A stretch of 64,000 nucleotides of DNA from Clostridium sp. Marseille-P2415 (GCF_900155545.1 NZ_LT732526.1:3682286-3746285); one strand, 5' to 3'. Positions 8,540 through 17,460 are shown, counted from the stretch's first letter. The notes: generated from the sequence alone by a model not told the origin. Numbers and translations: made by a program.

Positions 8540-9778
8540 ATGAAGAGAAGAGTGGTAGTAACCGGTATGGGAGCCATTACCCCGATAGGAAATGATGTGG
8601 AAAGCTTCTGGAATGGCTTAAAGGAAAAAAAGGTCGGAATAGGGCCGATCACCCAGTTTGATACAACGGATTACAAGGCAAAGCTGGCGGCGGAAGTGAA
8701 GGATTTTGATCCAAAGGATTACATGGATCCAAAGGCAGCCAAACGAATGGAGCGGTTTGTCCAGCTCGCGGTGGCAGCGACCAAAGAAGCGCTGTCCATG
8801 TCGGGCATTGATATGGAAAAAGAAGATCCTTACCGGGTGGGCGTAAGCGTAGGTTCCGGAATCGGAAGCCTGCAGGCTCTGGAGCGTGAACATAAAAAGC
8901 TGTTGGAGAAAGGTCCGGGAAGAGTCAATCCCCTTCTGGTTCCGCTGATGATCTCCAATATGGCAGCAGGTAACGTGAGCATCCAGTTTGGGTTAAAGGG
9001 TAAATGCATCAATGTGGTAACGGCCTGTGCAACAGGAACCAATTCCATTGGTGAGGCTTTCCGGTCCATCCAGTATGGGGAAGCGGATGTGATGGTGGCG
9101 GGAGGTACGGAAGCCAGTATAACGCCGATCGGTGTAGCTGGGTTCACGGCTCTTACGGCACTTTCTACCGCAGATGATCCGCTTCGTGCCTCCATTCCGT
9201 TTGATAAGGACAGAAGCGGTTTTGTAATGGGCGAGGGTGCCGGTGTGGTTGTTTTGGAAGAACTTGAACATGCGATTAACAGAGGTGCAGTTATTTACGG
9301 CGAAGTAGCGGGATATGGGGCTACCTGTGATGCATACCATATCACTTCTCCGGCAGAAGACGGAAGCGGTGCTGCAAGAGCCATGACGGAAGCCATAAAG
9401 GATGCCGGAATTGCTCCGGAAGATCTGGATTATGTCAATGCTCATGGCACCAGCACCCACCATAATGATCTGTTTGAAACCCTGGCAATTAAAACAGCTT
9501 TAGGCGATCATGCAAAAAAGGTGAAAATAAGTTCTACCAAATCCATGGTTGGTCATCTGCTTGGCGGGGCCGGCGGTGTGGAATTTATTGTGTGTGTAAA
9601 ATCCATTGAAGACGGATTTGTACATGCCACTGCGGGTCTTACGGAAGAAGGCGAAGGCTGTGATTTAAATTATACGAAGGGCGAGGGGATCGCCTGTGAC
9701 GTAAAATATGCTATCAGCAATTCTTTTGGATTTGGCGGACACAATGCAAGCATCCTTGTGAAGAAGTTTGAACAGTAG
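8540..9778 (+). CDS. fabF: 3-oxoacyl-ACP synthase II (FabF)
   Basis: Elongating condensing enzyme: acyl-ACP plus malonyl-ACP gives 3-ketoacyl-ACP. The Cys-His-His triad is in VTACATGTN, NAHGTSTHHND and KSMVGHLLGGAG. Length 412 aa is typical. It is the only elongation synthase in the operon (no FabB), so it should act on both saturated and unsaturated intermediates. The stop codon overlaps the accB ribosome binding site. Confidence 0.96.
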   Translation: MKRRVVVTGMGAITPIGNDVESFWNGLKEKKVGIGPITQFDTTDYKAKLAAEVKDFDPKDYMDPKAAKRMERFVQLAVAATKEALSMSGIDMEKEDPYRVGVSVGSGIGSLQALEREHKKLLEKGPGRVNPLLVPLMISNMAAGNVSIQFGLKGKCINVVTACATGTNSIGEAFRSIQYGEADVMVAGGTEASITPIGVAGFTALTALSTADDPLRASIPFDKDRSGFVMGEGAGVVVLEELEHAINRGAVIYGEVAGYGATCDAYHITSPAEDGSGAARAMTEAIKDAGIAPEDLDYVNAHGTSTHHNDLFETLAIKTALGDHAKKVKISSTKSMVGHLLGGAGGVEFIVCVKSIEDGFVHATAGLTEEGEGCDLNYTKGEGIACDVKYAISNSFGFGGHNASILVKKFEQ

Positions 9779-9788
9779 GAGGCAGTCA

Positions 9789-10265
9789 ATGGAAATAAAT
9801 GATATTATCAGGCTGATGCAGGCTGTTACGGAAAATGGCCTGACCGGCTTTAAGATGGAAGAGGGAGATTTAAAGCTTTCCATTAAGAAGGAAAAGGAGA
9901 TTGTGACCGTATCCGGGAATGCTGTTATGCCGGCAGAGATGGCAGCAGGTATTTTCGCACAGCCGAAGCTCCAGGTTCATACCATTTCAGATGGGACGGA
10001 TGAGGAAACGGCTGGGGATGGAATCTGCTCGGAAAGAATCGTATCTTCTCCTCTGGTCGGAACATTTTACAATGCTTCTTCCCCTGACAGTGAACCGTTT
10101 GTTAAGGCTGGAGATACGGTGAAAAAGGGACAGATCCTTGGAATCATCGAGGCCATGAAGTTAATGAATGAGATTGAATGTGAATACGATGGTGTGGTGG
10201 AAGCTATTCTGGTAGGCAATGAAGACGTGGTGGAGTACGGTCAGCCTCTGTTCCGTATCCGGTAA
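9789..10265 (+). CDS. accB: Biotin carboxyl carrier protein of acetyl-CoA carboxylase
   Basis: Carries carboxybiotin between AccC and the carboxyltransferase. The C-terminal biotinyl domain has EAMKLMNE with the biotinylated Lys; a Thr/Ala/Pro-poor linker precedes it. ATG 9789 follows AGGAGG at 9777-9782, which overlaps the fabF stop. Product 158 aa. Confidence 0.95.
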   Translation: MEINDIIRLMQAVTENGLTGFKMEEGDLKLSIKKEKEIVTVSGNAVMPAEMAAGIFAQPKLQVHTISDGTDEETAGDGICSERIVSSPLVGTFYNASSPDSEPFVKAGDTVKKGQILGIIEAMKLMNEIECEYDGVVEAILVGNEDVVEYGQPLFRIR

Positions 10266-10280
10266 GCCGTTTTAAAACCT

Positions 10281-10312
10281 AAGAGAGGCCCAGAGGCTGG
10301 GCCTCTCTTTTC
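10281..10312 (+). terminator. Strong intra-operon hairpin between accB and fabZ
   Basis: A perfect 13-bp stem (AAGAGAGGCCCAG / CTGGGCCTCTCTT) with a 3-base loop, followed by only a short T run. It is strong enough to be a rho-independent terminator but lies inside the operon, so it probably gives partial termination or RNA stability and sets the ratio of upstream fab genes to fabZ-accC-accDA. Confidence 0.7.
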
Positions 10313-10329
10313 AAACATAAGGAGAGAGC

Positions 10330-10755
10330 ATGATGTTAGGTATAAAGGAAATTCAGGAAATCATTCCTCACAGGCATCCGTTTTTACTGGTGGACTGCAT
10401 CGAGGAGTTTGAGCCGGGTGTAAAAGCGGCCGGATATAAATGTGTGACTTACGATGAGTCCTTCTTTCGGGGGCATTTTCCGGAAGAACCGGTGATGCCG
10501 GGGGTCCTGATTATAGAAGCGCTGGCTCAGGTAGGCGCTGTGGCCATCTTAAGCCTGGAAGAAAATAAGGGAAAAATCGCTTACTTCGGCGGTATTGACA
10601 AGGCGAAATTCAAGCATAAGGTCATTCCGGGCGAGAGGCTTAAGCTGGAATGTGAGATCATAAAACGCAAAGGCCCTGTAGGAGTGGGAAAAGCGGTAGC
10701 AACCGTGGACGGCAAGCTGGCAGCCAGCGCGGAACTGACATTTATGATTGGATAG
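10330..10755 (+). CDS. fabZ: 3-hydroxyacyl-ACP dehydratase (FabZ)
   Basis: Dehydrates 3-hydroxyacyl-ACP to trans-2-enoyl-ACP. Hot-dog fold with catalytic His in [10 protein letters not shown] and Glu in [24 protein letters not shown] is the family signature. Length 141 aa. ATG 10330 or 10333. FabZ does not normally isomerise to the cis-3 form, so another enzyme is needed for unsaturated fatty acids. Confidence 0.95.
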   Translation: MMLGIKEIQEIIPHRHPFLLVDCIEEFEPGVKAAGYKCVTYDESFFRGHFPEEPVMPGVLIIEALAQVGAVAILSLEENKGKIAYFGGIDKAKFKHKVIPGERLKLECEIIKRKGPVGVGKAVATVDGKLAASAELTFMIG

Positions 10756-10765
10756 GTGCATGTCT

Positions 10766-12118
10766 ATGTTTGATAAGATTTTAATTGCCAACCGCGGTGA
10801 GATTGCGGTGCGTATCATAAGGGCCTGCAGGGAAATGGGAATTAAGACGGTTGCCGTTTATTCGGAAGCGGACCGGGAAAGCCTTCACACCCTGTTGGCG
10901 GATGAGGCCATCTGTATTGGTCCGGCGCCCTCGACCCAGAGCTATTTAAACATGGAGCGGATCCTCACGGCGACTGTGGCCATGAAGGCGGATGCCATCC
11001 ATCCGGGGTTTGGCTTTCTTTCTGAAAATGCGAGGTTTGCAGAACTTTGTGAAAAATGTAACATTACATTTATCGGCCCTTCGAAAGACATCATTCATAA
11101 GATGGGGAATAAATCCGAAGCCAGAAAGACCATGATGGAGGCAGGCGTTCCTGTGGTCCCGGGCGGAAAGGAAGCGGTACGTCATGTGGAAGAGGCAAAG
11201 GCCATGGCAGAAAGGATCGGTTTTCCTGTCATGATCAAGGCATCTTCCGGCGGCGGCGGAAAGGGTATGAGAATTTCAAGGGGCCTGGAGGATTTCGAGG
11301 CCAATTTTAAAAATGCCCAGATGGAGTCGGTAAAGGGATTTTCCGATGATACCATGTATATTGAAAAATATATTGAAAAACCAAGGCACATTGAGTTCCA
11401 GATCATGGCAGATAAATTTGGAAATGTGGTGCATCTGGGGGAACGGGACTGTTCCATTCAACGGCGCCATCAGAAGGTGTTGGAGGAATCGCCGTCAGCT
11501 GCCATCTCTGAGGAGCTGCGGTACCGGATGGGAGAGGTTGCTGTCCGCGCGGCAAAGGCCGTGGGATATGAAAATGCAGGAACCATTGAATTCCTTCTGG
11601 ATAAGCATAAGAATTTTTACTTTATGGAAATGAACACCCGGATCCAGGTGGAGCATCCGGTGACGGAAATGGTAACCGGCCTGGATTTGATCAAGGAACA
11701 GATCCGGATCGCGGCGGGAGAGCCCTTAAGTGTTAAGCAGGAGAACGTTTCCATTACGGGGCATGCCATCGAATGCAGGATCAACGCGGAAAATCCGGCG
11801 AAAAACTTTATGCCGTGTCCGGGCCTCATAAAAAATGTCCATGTACCCGGAGGCAACGGAGTCCGCATTGACACACACATTTACAACGATTATAAGGTTC
11901 CGGCCAACTATGATTCTATGCTGATGAAGATGATCGTCCATGGAAAGAACCGGGAAGAAGCCATTGCAAAGATGAGAAGCGCCCTCGGGGAGCTGATCAT
12001 TGAGGGAATCGAAACGAATGTAGATTTCCAGTTTGATATCTTGAGTCATGAGGCTTACCGTGACGGAGATGTGGATACGGATTTTATCCCGAAATATTTC
12101 CCGGATTATGTCCGGTAA
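10766..12118 (+). CDS. accC: Acetyl-CoA carboxylase biotin carboxylase subunit
   Basis: ATP-dependent carboxylation of biotin on AccB. Starts MFDKILIANRGEIAVR, with ATP-grasp glycine loop KASSGGGGKGMR, EKYIEKPRHIEFQ, and the active-site segment FMEMNTRIQVEHPVTE. ATG 10766 gives the family-typical 450 residues; ATG 10760 would add two. Begins 10 bases after fabZ. Confidence 0.95.
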   Translation: MFDKILIANRGEIAVRIIRACREMGIKTVAVYSEADRESLHTLLADEAICIGPAPSTQSYLNMERILTATVAMKADAIHPGFGFLSENARFAELCEKCNITFIGPSKDIIHKMGNKSEARKTMMEAGVPVVPGGKEAVRHVEEAKAMAERIGFPVMIKASSGGGGKGMRISRGLEDFEANFKNAQMESVKGFSDDTMYIEKYIEKPRHIEFQIMADKFGNVVHLGERDCSIQRRHQKVLEESPSAAISEELRYRMGEVAVRAAKAVGYENAGTIEFLLDKHKNFYFMEMNTRIQVEHPVTEMVTGLDLIKEQIRIAAGEPLSVKQENVSITGHAIECRINAENPAKNFMPCPGLIKNVHVPGGNGVRIDTHIYNDYKVPANYDSMLMKMIVHGKNREEAIAKMRSALGELIIEGIETNVDFQFDILSHEAYRDGDVDTDFIPKYFPDYVR

Positions 12119-12139
12119 GCAGGTAAAGGAGTGTATCTT

Positions 12140-13864
12140 ATGTTAAGAACCATGTTTAAGAAAACCTATACACTGATAGACAGCAAGTACAAGACTCCAG
12201 ATAAAACAGAGGAACCGAATATTCCGGCAGGGCTGTGGAAAAAATGCAACAAGTGCAGCCAGCCCATTTATGCAGAGGATGTAAGGAACAACCATTTCGT
12301 CTGCCCCAAATGCAAAGGATACTTTCGCATCCATGCTTACCAGAGAATCGAGATGACTGCGGATGAGGGAACCTTTGAAGAATGGGATAAGGAGATGGAA
12401 TTTGCCAATCCTCTGGATTTCCCGGGCTATGAAAAGAAGGTTGCGGCAGCCAGGGAGAAGACCGGGCTTTCCGAGGCCATTGTGACAGGATCCTGTGAAA
12501 TAAACGGTCAAAAGGCAGTTATCGGAGTCTGCGACGCCCGGTTTATCATGAGCAGTATGGGCCATGTGGTGGGAGAGAAAATCGCAAGGGCAGTGGAACG
12601 GGCTACGAAAGAAATGCTTCCGGTGATCCTTTTTGCCTGCTCCGGCGGAGCCAGGATGCAGGAGGGGATCGTATCCCTGATGCAGATGGCGAAGACTTCG
12701 GCGGCTTTAAAGCGCCATCACGAAGCAGGCCAGCTTTATATCAGTGTGCTTACCGACCCCACGACCGGAGGAGTGACAGCCAGCTTTGCCATGCTTGGTG
12801 ACGTTATTCTGGCGGAACCCGGAGCGCTCATTGGCTTTGCGGGACCCCGCGTCATTGAGCAGACCATCGGACAGAAGCTTCCCGAAGGATTCCAGAGGGC
12901 GGAATTTTTGCTTGAACATGGCTTCCTGGATAAGATTGTACCCAGAGAAGAGATGAAAGGAACCTTATCCGCCATCTTAAAGCTCCACAATCCACAAACC
13001 AGGAAGGCCTTCCGTGTGGATAACCTTGCGAAAGCAGAACCGGATGGTGGAAAAAAGAAACCGTTCCGCTTAAGAAAGAATAAAAGAAGCGCCTGGGATA
13101 CGGTTTTATTGTCCAGAAGTGTAAACCGTCCTGTGGCAACGGATTATATTCATGCGATTTTTGATGACTTTATGGAGTTAGCCGGAGACCGTTATTTCAA
13201 AGACGACGGAGCCATCGTAGGCGGCATCGCTTCCTTCCATGGAATGCCTGTAACCGTTATCGGACAGGAAAAAGGAAAGAACATAAAGGATAACATCAAA
13301 CGTAATTTTGGAATGCCGTCACCGGATGGATACCGGAAGGCCCTGCGTTTGATGAAACAGGCGGAAACCTTTGGACGCCCTGTGATCTGCTTTGTAGATA
13401 CACCGGGAGCCTTTTGCGGCCTGGAGGCAGAGGAAAGGGGCCAGGGGGAAGCCATAGCCAGGAACTTATTTGAAATGTCGGATCTGACCGTGCCGGTCCT
13501 TTCCATTGTGATCGGAGAGGGAGGAAGCGGCGGAGCCCTTGCCATGGCGGTGGGAAATGAAGTCTGGATGATGGAAAACGCCATCTATTCCATTCTTTCT
13601 CCCGAGGGCTTTGCTTCCATTCTTTATAAGGACAGCAAAAAGGCAAATGACGCAGCCCGGGTCATGAGGATCACGGCAAGGGATTTAATGGAGTTAGGTC
13701 TCATAGAGCGGATAATTCCGGAAGAAGAGCCGGCCTGTGCAGAAAATCTTTCCGCTATCGCGGACGAAATGGATCGGGCTATGGCAGAATTTTTTGCCAC
13801 ATACCTTGCCATGACAAAGGAAGAACTTGCAAATCAAAGATATGAAAGATTTAGGAGAATGTAA
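12140..13864 (+). CDS. accDA: Acetyl-CoA carboxylase carboxyltransferase, fused beta-alpha (AccD-AccA)
   Basis: Transfers the carboxyl group from biotin to acetyl-CoA, giving malonyl-CoA. Residues ~1-285 are AccD-like with a zinc ribbon C-x2-C-x15-C-x2-C (CNKC, CPKC) and SGGARMQEG; residues ~310-574 are AccA-like ([19 protein letters not shown], then [10 protein letters not shown]). In E. coli and many Firmicutes these are two polypeptides; here one reading frame encodes both, joined by a Lys/Arg-rich linker near residues 295-325. ATG 12140 follows AAAGGAG; an in-frame GTG at 12131 is less likely. Stop overlaps the next start (TAATG). Confidence 0.94.
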   Translation: MLRTMFKKTYTLIDSKYKTPDKTEEPNIPAGLWKKCNKCSQPIYAEDVRNNHFVCPKCKGYFRIHAYQRIEMTADEGTFEEWDKEMEFANPLDFPGYEKKVAAAREKTGLSEAIVTGSCEINGQKAVIGVCDARFIMSSMGHVVGEKIARAVERATKEMLPVILFACSGGARMQEGIVSLMQMAKTSAALKRHHEAGQLYISVLTDPTTGGVTASFAMLGDVILAEPGALIGFAGPRVIEQTIGQKLPEGFQRAEFLLEHGFLDKIVPREEMKGTLSAILKLHNPQTRKAFRVDNLAKAEPDGGKKKPFRLRKNKRSAWDTVLLSRSVNRPVATDYIHAIFDDFMELAGDRYFKDDGAIVGGIASFHGMPVTVIGQEKGKNIKDNIKRNFGMPSPDGYRKALRLMKQAETFGRPVICFVDTPGAFCGLEAEERGQGEAIARNLFEMSDLTVPVLSIVIGEGGSGGALAMAVGNEVWMMENAIYSILSPEGFASILYKDSKKANDAARVMRITARDLMELGLIERIIPEEEPACAENLSAIADEMDRAMAEFFATYLAMTKEELANQRYERFRRM

Positions 13865-14985
13865 TGGGAACATTAAAACCATTGGTAATAGGAGACCTGG
13901 TGGCAAAAAATCCGGTGATCCAGGGAGGCATGGGGGTTGGAATCAGCCTTTCATCCTTAGCCGGAGCGGTGGCAAAGGCAGGAGGGATCGGGATCATTTC
14001 CACTGCCCAGATCGGCTTTCGGGAACCTGATTTTATGAAAAATCCTCTGGAAGCGAATTTGCGCGCCATTGGCCAGGAAATGAAAAAGGCAAGGGAAATC
14101 GCACCGGAAGGAATTATTGGCTTTAACATCATGGTTGCGACAAAAAATTATGCCAGTTATGTAAAAAAGGCGGTGAAAGCCGGAGCGGACTTAATCATAT
14201 CCGGAGCCGGCCTGCCTGTAAGCCTGCCGGAATATGTGGCAGAGGCAGCGGAAGAAGCCGGAATCATGCTGAAAACCAAGATAGCTCCCATTGTTTCAAC
14301 GGTGAAATCTGCTATGGTCATCTGTAAGATGTGGGACCGCAAGTACCACCGCGCGCCGGACCTGGTTGTGATTGAAGGGCCTCTGGCCGGAGGCCATCTG
14401 GGTTTTTCCAGAGATCATCTTGCGGAGCTTGGCGTGGATACGGAAGATGTGGACCGCACCTATAAACAGGCCGATTATGATGAAGAGGTAAGAGGTATCA
14501 TACGCCTGGTAAAGGAATATGCGGATAAATACAATAAGGAGATCCCGGTGGTAACCGCAGGCGGTATTTATTCCCATGAAGATGTCATGCGTCAGCTTTC
14601 CCTGGGAGCCGACGGCGTTCAGGTGGCGACCCGCTTTGTGACCACGGTGGAATGCGATGCGCCGGAAGCGTTTAAGCAGGCCTATATTCATGCGAAAAAA
14701 GAGGATATCGTCATTACCAAAAGCCCGGTGGGAATGCCTGGCAGGGCGATCAAAAATCCGTTCTTAAAAGGCGTTGGTAAGAATCCGTTCCGGCTGGAGC
14801 ATTGTTATCAGTGCCTGGATAAATGCGACAGGGAGACGATTCCTTACTGCATAACTAAGGCTCTGGTTAACTCAGCAGAGGGGCGGACCGATGAGGGCCT
14901 GGTATTCTGCGGGAGCAACGCATACCGGGCGGAACGGCTGGAAACCGTGGAAGCGGTTATGAAGGATCTGGTTGGAGAGAACTGA
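13864..14985 (+). CDS. FabX/FabK-like flavoprotein of the nitronate monooxygenase superfamily with Cys cluster
   Basis: FMN TIM-barrel related to FabK and nitronate monooxygenases: GGMGVGISL at the N-terminus, GGHLG with His178, TAGGIYSHED and GADGVQVATRF. Unlike the fabK product it has a ~60-residue C-terminal extension with Cys314-x2-Cys317-x3-Cys321-x7-Cys329, which looks like a [4Fe-4S] site. Helicobacter FabX, a bifunctional dehydrogenase/isomerase that makes unsaturated fatty acids, belongs to this superfamily and has an Fe-S cluster and a His at a similar position. Last gene of the fab operon, overlapping accDA by one base. The role in double-bond formation is inferred; generic annotation would be nitronate monooxygenase. 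Confidence 0.75.
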   Translation: MGTLKPLVIGDLVAKNPVIQGGMGVGISLSSLAGAVAKAGGIGIISTAQIGFREPDFMKNPLEANLRAIGQEMKKAREIAPEGIIGFNIMVATKNYASYVKKAVKAGADLIISGAGLPVSLPEYVAEAAEEAGIMLKTKIAPIVSTVKSAMVICKMWDRKYHRAPDLVVIEGPLAGGHLGFSRDHLAELGVDTEDVDRTYKQADYDEEVRGIIRLVKEYADKYNKEIPVVTAGGIYSHEDVMRQLSLGADGVQVATRFVTTVECDAPEAFKQAYIHAKKEDIVITKSPVGMPGRAIKNPFLKGVGKNPFRLEHCYQCLDKCDRETIPYCITKALVNSAEGRTDEGLVFCGSNAYRAERLETVEAVMKDLVGEN

Positions 14986-15078
14986 TTGTCAGAGAGGGTG
15001 TCTTGAATACCAGTGTCTCTTATCGAAGAAAAACATCAGTTTACGAAAATTGTTATGAAACTGCCGGTTTAAAAATTG

Positions 15079-15124
15079 AAACAGGGGTAAGGCTCTTTAA
15101 TAAAAGAACCTTACCCCTGTTTAT
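15079..15124 (+). terminator. fab operon terminator
   Basis: Long stem AACAGGGGTAAGG...CTTT / AAAG...CCTTACCCCTGTT with one bulge and a short AT loop, ending in a TTT. It lies about 95 bases after the last fab gene and closes the operon. Confidence 0.8.
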
Positions 15125-15440
15125 GTTCACTTGGCGACTGCCGCGATAACTGGAGAAACTCGCAGAGCGTGTTTCTTCCGGTTATGAATCGTACAATAAA
15201 GTTATGTGGGTTCAGACATGGAAGATGTACAGATTTTAAGCCTTGTGGCAGTATTTATATTGCTTTTACACGGTTACTATGTTAAATTCAATATAAAGGT
15301 TGTTAATATATTTAAAAAATGCGGTAAAACAAAACATATGTTCTCGCTGCGAGGGAAATTAGGTGTAAGAAAGCCACGAAGAATTAATAGAAGGAATTAG
15401 TTATATTAATAAATTATGGCAAGGATACGATGACGAATCA
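15125..15440. other. AT-rich stretch before the HipA-like gene
   Basis: No convincing gene. A 64-codon frame at 15206-15400 has a poor composition and no ribosome binding site. The HipA-like frame can be read upstream of 15441 back to a stop at 15366 (the residues just before the ATG, LIEGISYINKLWQGYDDES, look coding), which suggests that the 5' part of that gene has been lost here. Confidence 0.5.
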
Positions 15441-16010
15441 ATGTTTGATAATCAGACTCAAGAGTATTATAGCTTACATCATATTTTAGATTCAACTCGA
15501 GATTATGTACCGAGCAGTGTGTGGATTGAAATGCTTTTTTTCGATTTTTTAATAGGTAATACGGACCGACATCAAAATAATTGGGCGTTGCTTACAACAT
15601 CAAATGGTTCCCGGGTAAGACGTTCTCCATTATATGATAATGGTTCTTCCTTGTGTTGTTATGTTCTGGAAGAAGATATATCCCTTCTTTTAGGAAAGGA
15701 TACGAATAGGTTTAAAACATTGATAGATACAAAATCGAGATCACTTGTCAGATTGAATCCAAAAGTAAAAAAACATCCATCACATAAAGAAGTGATTGAA
15801 TATCTACTAAAAGAGTGTCCTGGAATTTCTTTTCATATAGCAAATAAAATGGTAGACGTATTAACTGATGGATGTATAGAAAATATTCTGATAGATGTTC
15901 AGGATTATATAACTTTGGAAAGGAAAACTCTGATTTTTAAATTTTTGCAGGGAAAAGTAAATATATTGCATAATTTACTTGGACATAAGGAGCAAGAAAA
16001 TGAAAAATAA
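15441..16010 (+). CDS. HipA-like kinase C-terminal domain, probably 5'-truncated
   Basis: Related to the HipA/HipT serine/threonine kinase toxins. The catalytic loop IGNTDRHQNNWALL matches the HipA pattern (D-x-H-x2-N) and SPLYDNGSS matches the metal-binding PLYD segment. The 189 residues cover only the C-lobe; the N-lobe with the ATP-binding lysine is missing, and in-frame coding-like sequence continues upstream to a stop at 15366 without a start. This looks like a decayed or truncated gene. It overlaps the next gene by 11 bases. Its composition is much more AT-rich than the fab operon, a sign of transfer. Confidence 0.72.
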   Translation: MFDNQTQEYYSLHHILDSTRDYVPSSVWIEMLFFDFLIGNTDRHQNNWALLTTSNGSRVRRSPLYDNGSSLCCYVLEEDISLLLGKDTNRFKTLIDTKSRSLVRLNPKVKKHPSHKEVIEYLLKECPGISFHIANKMVDVLTDGCIENILIDVQDYITLERKTLIFKFLQGKVNILHNLLGHKEQENEK

Positions 16011-16398
16011 TTCGATGGATTTTATTAAATTGGTTTGGAAATCTCCTCAAACCAGAACAAACTATATTGTAAGTGAATTGATTCGCGAGAAAGATTCATA
16101 TTGTTTTAAATATTGCGATGAAGTAAAAGAAGCATTAAAAAATGGATTTTCTCCGTTAGTTCCATTTCCCAGTATAGATGAAGTTTATCATAGTAAAAAC
16201 ATGTTTCCGGTATTTTCTGGAAGACTTCCAGATAAGAAAAGAAGAGGAATTAACGAGATTTTAAATAAATATGGTATGCAGGAATATGATGAATTTGAAT
16301 TACTTAAGAGAAGTGGAGTAAAGTTACCCATTGATACATTTTCTTTTGTAAATCCGATAATATCAGAGGATGAGGTAATAGAGCCCGGTATTATATAG
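16000..16398 (+). CDS. HipS-like protein (HipA N-subdomain)
   Basis: 132-residue protein whose pattern follows the N-terminal subdomain 1 of HipA: SELIREKDSYCFKY aligns with the GELxxxxxGxxxFxY strand region, FSPLVPFP with RPLSLSLPL, VFSGRLPDKKRRG with FFDNLLPDxxxR, and FELLKRSG with FDLLSEIG. In HipBST systems this subdomain is a separate protein, HipS, that neutralises the HipT kinase. Here it follows the kinase gene rather than preceding it. ATG 16000 has AAGGAG at 15986-15991. The homology is by eye and moderate. Confidence 0.62.
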   Translation: MKNNSMDFIKLVWKSPQTRTNYIVSELIREKDSYCFKYCDEVKEALKNGFSPLVPFPSIDEVYHSKNMFPVFSGRLPDKKRRGINEILNKYGMQEYDEFELLKRSGVKLPIDTFSFVNPIISEDEVIEPGII

Positions 16399-16429
16399 AT
16401 TGTAAAGGAAGAGAGTGTAAATTTTTTTT

Positions 16430-16555
16430 GAGCTGGATATTATTAAAATATTGAATAAAAAGTTAGGCTATGACTGTTATATAATTGAGTTCAATAAGGA
16501 TAAAGAATGTCAGGATTGCCTTAAGATATATTTAAAAATTCCGGTGTATTATTGA
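16430..16555 (+). pseudogene. Short coding-like remnant without a start codon
   Basis: A 41-codon frame (ELDIIKILNKKLGYD..., ending IPVYY-stop) follows a T8 run and has no plausible start or ribosome binding site. Its composition looks coding. It may be what is left of a third gene of the HipA-like islet, such as a regulator. No family recognised. Confidence 0.3.
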
Positions 16556-16638
16556 TTATTATTGTGATTATATATTTTATGGTTGTCGAGAGAGTTTCTG
16601 CTTCTGAGTAAACTCTTTAAAATATTTTGATAGTATAC

Positions 16639-16680
16639 AAGGGCAGATACGATTTATTACGGTATCTGCCCTTATTTATT
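16639..16680 (+). terminator. Terminator after the HipA-like islet
   Basis: AAGGGCAGATAC / GTATCTGCCCTT forms a perfect 12-bp stem with an 11-base loop, followed by ATTTATTT. It separates the AT-rich islet from spmA. Confidence 0.75.
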
Positions 16681-16752
16681 TAGCTCGAAGATACATAACT
16701 ATCTCTGCCAGGGAATAAGATAAATCAAAGAAAAGAGAAGATGGATTGATCG

Positions 16753-17370
16753 ATGTTAAATTATCTTTGGGCATTTATGATGCTGGCAGGAGTCCTGTGG
16801 GGGGCCTTTCATGGGAATTTGAATGCGGTGACAGATGGGGCTTTAACCTCGGCGAAGGAAGCGGTTATGCTGTGCATTACCATGCTGGGAATCATGTCGT
16901 TCTGGACCGGGATCATGGAAATCGGCCAGAAATCGGGCCTGATCGAACGGATGTCCCGGAGAATGGGCCCGGTACTCCGTTTCCTTTTTCCCAGGATTCC
17001 GAAAGAACATAAAGCGCTGGAGTATATTTCTACCAATATCATTGCAAATATACTGGGGCTTGGCTGGGCGGCAACGCCGGCAGGGCTTAAGGCGATGGAG
17101 GCTTTAAAAGAGCTGGAAGAAAAACGCAGAAGTGAGGCTCCCACGGGAAAATGTCCGGTAAAACCGGTTTCTGAAGGGACTGCAAACAATGAGATGTGCA
17201 CATTTCTTATCATTAATATTTCCTCTCTGCAAATACTGCCGGTCAATATGATCGCCTATAGAAGCCAGTACGGAAGTCCGAATCCTACGGCCGTGGTAGG
17301 GCCGGCTCTTGTTGCGACCCTGATATCAACTCTCGTAGGCGTGGCTGCGTGTAAATTGCTGGATCGCTAG
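16753..17370 (+). CDS. spmA: Spore maturation protein A
   Basis: Polytopic membrane protein of the nucleoside-recognition (Gate) family needed in Bacillus for spore-core dehydration and heat resistance. Recognised by GLGWAATPAGLKAMEAL, STNIIANILG and the C-terminal NPTAVVGPALVATLISTL segment; about four to five membrane segments. Length 205 aa is typical. SpmA normally works with SpmB, whose gene is usually the next one; here a terminator follows at 17391 and no spmB is in the window. Start ATG 16753 has no strong Shine-Dalgarno sequence. Confidence 0.88.
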   Translation: MLNYLWAFMMLAGVLWGAFHGNLNAVTDGALTSAKEAVMLCITMLGIMSFWTGIMEIGQKSGLIERMSRRMGPVLRFLFPRIPKEHKALEYISTNIIANILGLGWAATPAGLKAMEALKELEEKRRSEAPTGKCPVKPVSEGTANNEMCTFLIINISSLQILPVNMIAYRSQYGSPNPTAVVGPALVATLISTLVGVAACKLLDR

Positions 17371-17390
17371 GCTTTCAATACCGGGCAGTA

Positions 17391-17424
17391 AAGACGGGCG
17401 TGTTTTCAGCACGCCCGTCTTCTT
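17391..17424. terminator. Bidirectional terminator between spmA and pectate lyase
   Basis: AAGACGGGCGTG / CACGCCCGTCTT, a perfect 12-bp stem with a 7-base loop and CTTT on the right. It lies between two convergent genes and can serve both. Confidence 0.85.
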
Positions 17425-17460
17425 TAGATACTTTTACTCATTTGAAATTATTGAAACGGA

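Noticed and set aside
15206-15400. 64-codon open frame before the HipA-like gene
   Set aside because: No ribosome binding site, unlikely composition and no match to a HipA N-lobe, so not called as a gene.
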